Shown here one piece after another: positions 5,295 to 9,734 of a stretch of 9,734 bases of DNA. Made by a program: the position numbers and the translations under genes. The DNA is taken from the NCBI GenBank assembly GCA_021783385.1, contig JAJXTX010000088.1, forward strand, positions 1 through 9,734, written 5' to 3'. Source of the DNA: Pseudomonadota bacterium (lineage in GTDB: Bacteria; Pseudomonadota; Gammaproteobacteria; Xanthomonadales; Rhodanobacteraceae). The notes below the pieces were generated by a model that saw only the letters and a program-made list of their open reading frames with translations, was not told where the DNA came from and searched no databases. Numbering within the stretch: the stretch's first letter is position 1; every line of letters begins with the position of its first letter.

Positions 5295-6656
5295 TCAGTC
5301 TGCATCGGCCGGCTTTTTCAATCCATGTTTATCCAGAAGATCGTAAATCGTCGGCCGGCTGATGCCGAGCAAGCTTGCGACTCGCGAGAGATTGCCGCCA
5401 GCCTGGGTCAAGGCACGCTGGATTGCGCGCTTTTCGGCGTCGCTTCGCACCTTGTGCAGATCCAGGATATCGTCGTCGACAGCATCAAGGTGCAATGCCT
5501 CAAGCCCAATCTGCTTTTCATCCGCCATGATGACGGCGCTGTTGATTTTGTTTTCCAACTCGCGCACGTTGCCGGGCCACGGACATGCCGCGATCGCCTT
5601 GAGCGCCTTGGCGGTAAATCCGCGAACGGCGCGCCCGTGGCGACTGGCAGCCTGCTCGAGAAAATGCCGCGCGAGTATCACCGCGTCACCGGCGCGTTCA
5701 CGCAGCGGCGGAAGTCGAATGCTCACTTCGCTAATGCGGTAAAACAGATCTTCGCGGAAGCGCCCTTCACGGATCAGCGCCGGCAGGTTCTGATGCGTGG
5801 CGCAGATGATGCGCACATCCACCGGAATCACTTCGCGGCCACCGATACGCTCGACCACCCGCTCCTCGAAAAAACGCAGCAGCTTGGCCTGCAGCGATAG
5901 CGGCATGTCGCCGATCTCGTCAAGCAGCAGGCTGCCGTTGACGGCCAGTTCGATCTTGCCCTTGGTTTGCTTGTGCGCGCCGGTGTAAGCGCCCTTCTCG
6001 TAGCCGAACAGCTCGGCTTCCAGCAGATTTTCGGGGATGGCCGCGCAGTTGATCGCCACGAACGGTCCTTCGCGCCGCGAACTCAGGCGATGCACCGCAC
6101 GCGCGAACAACTCCTTGCCGGTGCCGGTTTCGCCGAGCAACAGGACAGTGGCGTTCGAGGAGCTAACCTTCTCGACCATCCGGTAGGCGTTGAGCATGAC
6201 TGGACTGCTGCCGATGATACCTTCAAACACCGCGGTCGAATGGCTTCTGAGCCGGCGGTTCTCGGCCTCCAGTTCGTGCACACGGAATGCACGATCGACG
6301 ATAAGGCGCAGGACTTCCAGGTCCAAAGGCTTGGAACAGAAATCGAAGGCGCCGCAGCCGATGGACTTGACGGCGTTGTCACGGTCACCGTTGCCGGTGA
6401 CTACAATGATCTTGGTGTGCGGGGCCTCCTCCAGGATCTCCGTGATCGTGGCAAAACCCTCGGTTGTGCCGGCGGCGTCCGGGGGCAGCCCTAGATCCTG
6501 CAGCATGACCGCCGGCTGGTGTTGTCGCAGCAGGGCGAGCGCTGTCGGCCGGTCGCCGGCAATGACCACGTCGTAATCCTCGAAACTCCAACGCAATTGG
6601 CTCTGCAGGCCGACATCGTCCTCGACGATCAACAGGCAGCGCTGTTTTCGGATCAT
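5295..6656 (-). CDS. prsR: PEP-CTERM-box sigma-54-dependent response regulator PrsR
   Basis: This 453-residue NtrC-type activator has three domains. The receiver domain (about 6-120) has acidic residues E12-D13-D14, phosphoacceptor D54 in LQDLGLPPD, T87 and K109. The AAA+ sigma-54 interaction domain (about 146-370) has Walker A GETGTGKE (175-182), the sigma-54 loop GAYTGA (222-227), Walker B LLLDEIGD (243-250) and WPGNVRELEN (360-369). A Fis-type helix-turn-helix (about 410-447) includes GGNLSRVASLLGISRPTIY. It should be phosphorylated by PrsK and activate RpoN-dependent promoters, including PEP-CTERM protein genes in systems of this type. The sigma-54 loop has Tyr where the consensus GAFTGA has Phe, a conservative change. 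ATG at 6656 overlaps the prsK stop (ATGA) and has GAGG (6668-6665) eight bases upstream, so coupled translation with its kinase is likely. The strong similarity through the receiver suggests the family-specific PrsR rather than a generic NtrC. Confidence 0.96.
   Translation of the reverse strand: MIRKQRCLLIVEDDVGLQSQLRWSFEDYDVVIAGDRPTALALLRQHQPAVMLQDLGLPPDAAGTTEGFATITEILEEAPHTKIIVVTGNGDRDNAVKSIGCGAFDFCSKPLDLEVLRLIVDRAFRVHELEAENRRLRSHSTAVFEGIIGSSPVMLNAYRMVEKVSSSNATVLLLGETGTGKELFARAVHRLSSRREGPFVAINCAAIPENLLEAELFGYEKGAYTGAHKQTKGKIELAVNGSLLLDEIGDMPLSLQAKLLRFFEERVVERIGGREVIPVDVRIICATHQNLPALIREGRFREDLFYRISEVSIRLPPLRERAGDAVILARHFLEQAASRHGRAVRGFTAKALKAIAACPWPGNVRELENKINSAVIMADEKQIGLEALHLDAVDDDILDLHKVRSDAEKRAIQRALTQAGGNLSRVASLLGISRPTIYDLLDKHGLKKPADAD
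6653..6656 (-). promoter_or_regulatory. ATGA stop/start overlap coupling prsK and prsR translation
   Basis: The prsR ATG (6656-6654) and the prsK TGA (6655-6653) share two bases. A Shine-Dalgarno GAGG lies inside the end of prsK. Such overlaps usually keep a kinase and its response regulator at linked levels. Confidence 0.8.
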
Positions 6657-8737
6657 GCCCGGGACCTCAGCTGGCCAGGCGCTGTTGCATCCCCCGCGGG
6701 CTCAGCCAGCGGGAGCTGAATGATGAATACCGTACCTTGGCCGGGGGTACTGTTCACGCGCGTCGCTCCGCCCAGCGAATGCACGTATTCGCGGGCCTGG
6801 TAGGCGCCAATGCCCATGCCTCTGCTCGCCTTGGTGGTGAAAAATGGCTTGAACAGCCGGTTGCGGATGAAGTCCTCATCCATGCCGACCCCGTCATCTT
6901 CGATTTCGATCGTGGCATGCCCGGATTCTCGGTGGACTCTGAGTGTGACATGACCATGCGCCTGTGCAGCATCCTGGGCGTTGCGGATGACGTGTCCCAG
7001 CACCGTGGCAAGCTGTTCGGCGTTTCCCTGAACCCAGAGGTCGTCCGCGGCCGGTTGCTGGTATTCCGGTTGAGGCAACTGCGAGCGGCATTCGTCAATC
7101 GCCTTGAGCATCACCGCCGCGAGTTGCAGGCGACCGTGCATGGTGGGTACCGCCTCACCGCGCAGTTGCTCAAGCAGCCGCGAGATGCGATGCACCGAAT
7201 TCCCCACGGTCGTGAGCATGTCGTCCACGAACGCCGGGTTGTGCTTGTGACGCTCGGCGTTCTGCAGCAGCAAGGACTGTTGTGCAGCGATGTTCTTGAG
7301 GTCGTGCATCAGGAATGCGGTGAGCTGGTTGAAGCCCTCGAACTGGCGCGCTTCGGCAAGGCGCAGGGCATCGGCCGCCTGCGCCAGGGCGCCCGCAACC
7401 TGACCGCCAGCTGCCCGGAGCAAATCAATATCCTCCCAGTCAAGCGCTCGGCTCGCGCGTGCATCAGCGAGCACCACGAAGCCGATGAGCTGGTCTTCCA
7501 GCACCAATGGCACCAGCAACCATGCACGTGTCAGTGCACTTAATTCGGGGGGCGCCCGCAGTTGCTCATCGCCCATGGGCGGCGCTGCGCTCAAATCATA
7601 AATCCACCGGCGTGAGCGCATGATGCCGAAGGCCGGCAAGCAGGATGGAAGCTTCAGACCGACTGGCGTCGGCATGTTCCAGCATGCTTCGGGCACGAAT
7701 TCATCAGCATCGCTGCGCATGAACAGTACGCCTGCCGGGCTGTCCATGATCTGCGCCATGGCGAGCACGGCGCGCTGCGGCAGCTCGGTATCGCGGGCCG
7801 ACAATGTGGCCGACAGTCGCAGCCATTCCTCGCGATAGTCGTGGCGGAAACTGAAGAAATTCTTGTGCAGGAACACTCGCAGATGGGAGCGCGCCTGACC
7901 GGAGAATGCGATTAACAGCACGACCAGCAGCGCAAAGCAGACGAGCGTGATTTCCGCTACCCGGCCCCAGTCGCCGCCGTAGAGACGCACGTAATAACCA
8001 CCGATCGACGTGGCGATGATGTAGAACGCGACGACCAGCAGGCTCGTGGAATAGAACACCGCGCGCCGCGATACACCTACCTCCAGCGACCATTGCGGGT
8101 TGCGCGCCGCCGCCACCACCAGTAGCGGCACCACCAAGGCATCAATGAAACCGCGTGCTGCCCATGCGTTGATGTTCAACTGCCGGTAGAGCACCGCATA
8201 GGAATACAGAAAGATGTCGTAGGCGAACATCAAGCCAAGCGCGATGACCAGAAACTTCAGCGCCCAGCGCTGTTCCGGTTGCACGTTGCGGTAGATTTGT
8301 TCGAGGAACACCACGCCAGTGAGGGCCAGTATCAGTACGCCGACCAGTGGCACGTCCACGGTGAACGGCAACACGCTCGTTTGCGACAAACCCGTCGCCG
8401 GCCACAGGCAGTAGAGCGCGAGCATGATCCATAATGCATGCGCCGTGACGCGCAAACCACGCAGCAGACCTGACATGGGTCCGACATCGGACAGGGCGCC
8501 CAGGAACACGAGCCACGCGCCGTAGCGTAGAACCTCCGCCACCAGTACCCAGTTGTTTGCCACGATGCGCTGCCACTCGGCGTAGGCCAGAAGCGCACTC
8601 CACAGAACCGAGACCATCGTGGCCAGAATCAGCAGGGCACCAGTGCGCTGCCCGCGCCAACCAGCGGCGAGCAGCGCCGTGCCAGCGAGAAACGCGGCGG
8701 CGGCGATCAAGTAACTGGTAATGACGATAAGGTGCAT
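6653..8737 (-). CDS. prsK: XrtA/PEP-CTERM system sensor histidine kinase PrsK
   Basis: This 694-residue membrane kinase has an N-terminal region with about eight or nine hydrophobic segments (roughly residues 1-26, 33-52, 63-82, 95-112, 127-146, 157-182, 196-211, 226-247 and 261-279). A GAF-like domain spans about 305-460. A dimerisation/phosphoacceptor helix carries H478 in MHDLKN. A C-terminal HATPase domain has the N box HVIRNAQDA (N586), G1 DDGVGMD (614-620), F box FKPFFTTK (629-636) and G2 GMGIGA (640-645). It lacks its own receiver domain and presumably phosphorylates PrsR, encoded directly after it. The membrane part may sense an envelope or exopolysaccharide signal; the ligand is unknown. 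ATG at 8737 is preceded by only a weak GGGGAT site about ten bases away, but it gives a family-like N-terminus directly entering the first membrane segment. The gene lies 67 bases after wecB and is likely in the same transcript. Confidence 0.95.
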   Translation of the reverse strand: MHLIVITSYLIAAAAFLAGTALLAAGWRGQRTGALLILATMVSVLWSALLAYAEWQRIVANNWVLVAEVLRYGAWLVFLGALSDVGPMSGLLRGLRVTAHALWIMLALYCLWPATGLSQTSVLPFTVDVPLVGVLILALTGVVFLEQIYRNVQPEQRWALKFLVIALGLMFAYDIFLYSYAVLYRQLNINAWAARGFIDALVVPLLVVAAARNPQWSLEVGVSRRAVFYSTSLLVVAFYIIATSIGGYYVRLYGGDWGRVAEITLVCFALLVVLLIAFSGQARSHLRVFLHKNFFSFRHDYREEWLRLSATLSARDTELPQRAVLAMAQIMDSPAGVLFMRSDADEFVPEACWNMPTPVGLKLPSCLPAFGIMRSRRWIYDLSAAPPMGDEQLRAPPELSALTRAWLLVPLVLEDQLIGFVVLADARASRALDWEDIDLLRAAGGQVAGALAQAADALRLAEARQFEGFNQLTAFLMHDLKNIAAQQSLLLQNAERHKHNPAFVDDMLTTVGNSVHRISRLLEQLRGEAVPTMHGRLQLAAVMLKAIDECRSQLPQPEYQQPAADDLWVQGNAEQLATVLGHVIRNAQDAAQAHGHVTLRVHRESGHATIEIEDDGVGMDEDFIRNRLFKPFFTTKASRGMGIGAYQAREYVHSLGGATRVNSTPGQGTVFIIQLPLAEPAGDATAPGQLRSRA

Positions 8738-8762
8738 ATCTGGGTGATCCCCGGAGCCTGGC

Positions 8763-8784
8763 GCGGTTGGCTGTACTCAACCGC
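8763..8784. repeat. Inverted repeat in the wecB-prsK gap
   Basis: GCGGTTG (8763-8769) and CAACCGC (8778-8784) are perfect 7-bp arms around an 8-base loop, in the 67-base gap between the wecB stop and the prsK start. No T tract follows on the minus strand, so it is not a classic terminator. It may be an mRNA processing or stability element, or an operator-like dyad ahead of prsK. Confidence 0.35.
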
Positions 8785-8804
8785 TCTTCAGCCCTCTCCC
8801 GGAT

Positions 8805-9734
8805 TCACGAATTGCCTGGCACGCACTGGCGGGAGCTTGCGGAAATCGCTGCTCCTTCGTTAACGGAGTTCGGCTCGGTCAGCAGGCGGCTACGAATGTC
8901 GGCTGCCACGCGCGCCGCTGTATGGCCGTCCCAAAGCTGTGGCTTGCGTCCATGCGGCCAGTGACCAGCGAGAATCTCGTCCACCGCTGGCACCAGATCG
9001 GCGGCAGCGACCAGTCGGTTGGTACCCTCCGTAATGGTGATCGGCCGTTCGGTGGTGGTGCGCAATGTCAGGCACGGTATGCCGAGATACGTGGTCTCCT
9101 CCTGCACACCACCGGAATCCGTGATGATCAGGCGAGCACCACAAACAAGGTTCATGAAATCCACGTAGCCGAGCGGCTCGATGACTTGCAGATCAGGCGT
9201 CTCCGCCAGTTTCTGCCAAAGGCCGAAAGCTTCCAGGTTCTTGCGGGTACGCGGATGTACCGGAAATACCAGCGGCAGTCTGGCTGCAATGCCCGTCAGT
9301 TGATTGATCAGTGACTTGAGTGGTGCGGGCGCATCCACGTTGGATGGGCGGTGCAGTGTCACCACCGCGTATTCGCGCCTCTCAAGTCCGAGCCGACTCC
9401 GCTCGCCGCTGGCATCGATGCGCTCGCGCATCAGTTCGTAGGAGTCGATCATGATGTTGCCGACTCGTGTGATCTTCTCCGAAGGAACGCCTTCGGCGGC
9501 GAGGTTCTCGTCCGCATCCGGTGACGGGGTCCACAGGATGTCGGCCACCGCATCGGTCACCAGTCGGTTGATCTCCTCAGGCATCCGGCGGTCGCGGCTG
9601 CGCAACCCGGCCTCCAGATGCGCCACCGGAATGCACAGCTTCGCGCCGACCAAGGTGCAGGCAACCGTTGCATTGACATCCCCGACCACGACGATCAGGT
9701 CCGGTCGATCCTCGACGCAGGCGCGCTCGTAGGC
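8805..9734 (-). CDS. wecB: UDP-N-acetylglucosamine 2-epimerase, non-hydrolysing (WecB family), N-terminus missing
   Basis: The open frame enters from the right edge (AYERACVEDRPDLIVVVGD...) and gives 309 residues; about 60 N-terminal residues should lie outside, given a usual length near 370. WecB interconverts UDP-GlcNAc and UDP-ManNAc in the cytoplasm, supplying ManNAc or ManNAcA units for exopolysaccharide. Conserved elements, numbered from the edge, are VVGD (Asp19), HLEAGLR (Glu41), MPEEINR (Glu54), TLHRPSN (His128) and, further on, DSGGVQEE. These correspond to the catalytic Asp, Glu, Glu and His of the E. coli enzyme. VVGDVNA and HRPSN mark the subgroup common in polysaccharide loci rather than the enterobacterial HGDT/HRREN form. 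The C-terminus continues some 25-30 hydrophilic residues past the last helix (EPNSVNEGAAISASSRQ...), slightly longer than I would expect. It is the first gene visible of the run wecB-prsK-prsR-prsT. Confidence 0.93.
   Translation of the reverse strand, partial: AYERACVEDRPDLIVVVGDVNATVACTLVGAKLCIPVAHLEAGLRSRDRRMPEEINRLVTDAVADILWTPSPDADENLAAEGVPSEKITRVGNIMIDSYELMRERIDASGERSRLGLERREYAVVTLHRPSNVDAPAPLKSLINQLTGIAARLPLVFPVHPRTRKNLEAFGLWQKLAETPDLQVIEPLGYVDFMNLVCGARLIITDSGGVQEETTYLGIPCLTLRTTTERPITITEGTNRLVAAADLVPAVDEILAGHWPHGRKPQLWDGHTAARVAADIRSRLLTEPNSVNEGAAISASSRQCVPGNS

Noticed and set aside
5127..5900. 257-codon open frame on the plus strand across the prsT-prsR junction
   Set aside because: Antisense to the prsT signal region and the prsR C-terminal half; no domain or ribosome site supports it.
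6737..7543. 268-codon open frame on the plus strand
   Set aside because: Antisense to the prsK kinase domains, which carry intact H, N, G1, F and G2 boxes; no recognisable protein on the plus strand.
1..9734. CRISPR arrays, rRNA, tRNA, riboswitches
   Set aside because: No regularly spaced repeats beyond the two-copy ones listed and no cloverleaf or rRNA-like sequence recognised by eye.

Overview
The window is proteobacterial chromosomal DNA, roughly 60% GC by eye (not counted). The gene set fits a beta- or gammaproteobacterium that carries the exosortase A (XrtA)/PEP-CTERM surface-protein system; I cannot name the genus. All six convincing protein genes read on the minus strand, so transcription runs from high to low coordinates.

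Right part (9734 down to 2436): an open-ended wecB-type UDP-N-acetylglucosamine 2-epimerase gene, then prsK (membrane sensor histidine kinase), prsR (sigma-54-dependent response regulator) and prsT (a 939-residue TPR lipoprotein). The prsK stop and prsR start overlap as ATGA. prsT follows prsR after 39 bases and has a clear Shine-Dalgarno site. This is the signature gene set of XrtA loci, which combine exopolysaccharide synthesis with sorting of PEP-CTERM proteins. WecB would supply UDP-ManNAc for the polysaccharide. PrsK and PrsR would sense and control, together with RpoN, the PEP-CTERM genes. PrsT is a conserved outer-envelope partner of unknown biochemical role. The exosortase and the EPS polymerisation and export genes are not in the window and probably lie beyond the right edge.

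Middle (2435 to 1323): a gene-free stretch of about 470 bases with overlapping palindromes and a tandem 11-mer, followed by an integral-membrane PAP2-family phosphatase gene. A plausible intrinsic terminator lies 16 bases after that gene.

Left part (1322 to 1): a gene-free stretch of about 590 bases. It holds two near-identical 20-bp direct repeats resembling an IS21-family element end, a GC-rich hairpin, and an unusual cluster of GGAAC motifs. The cluster lies in front of a gene for a secreted protein that runs off the left edge. That gene was recovered by reading the minus strand directly. Its product has a signal peptide and a beta-rich N-terminal domain, and it could be a PEP-CTERM substrate or an exported carbohydrate-active protein; its C-terminus is outside the window.

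I saw no rRNA, tRNA, CRISPR array, intact transposase gene or clearly novel multigene system. The most useful leads are the secreted protein and its motif-rich upstream region beside a PrsK/PrsR locus, the IS21-like remnant, and residue changes in PAP2 and PrsR.
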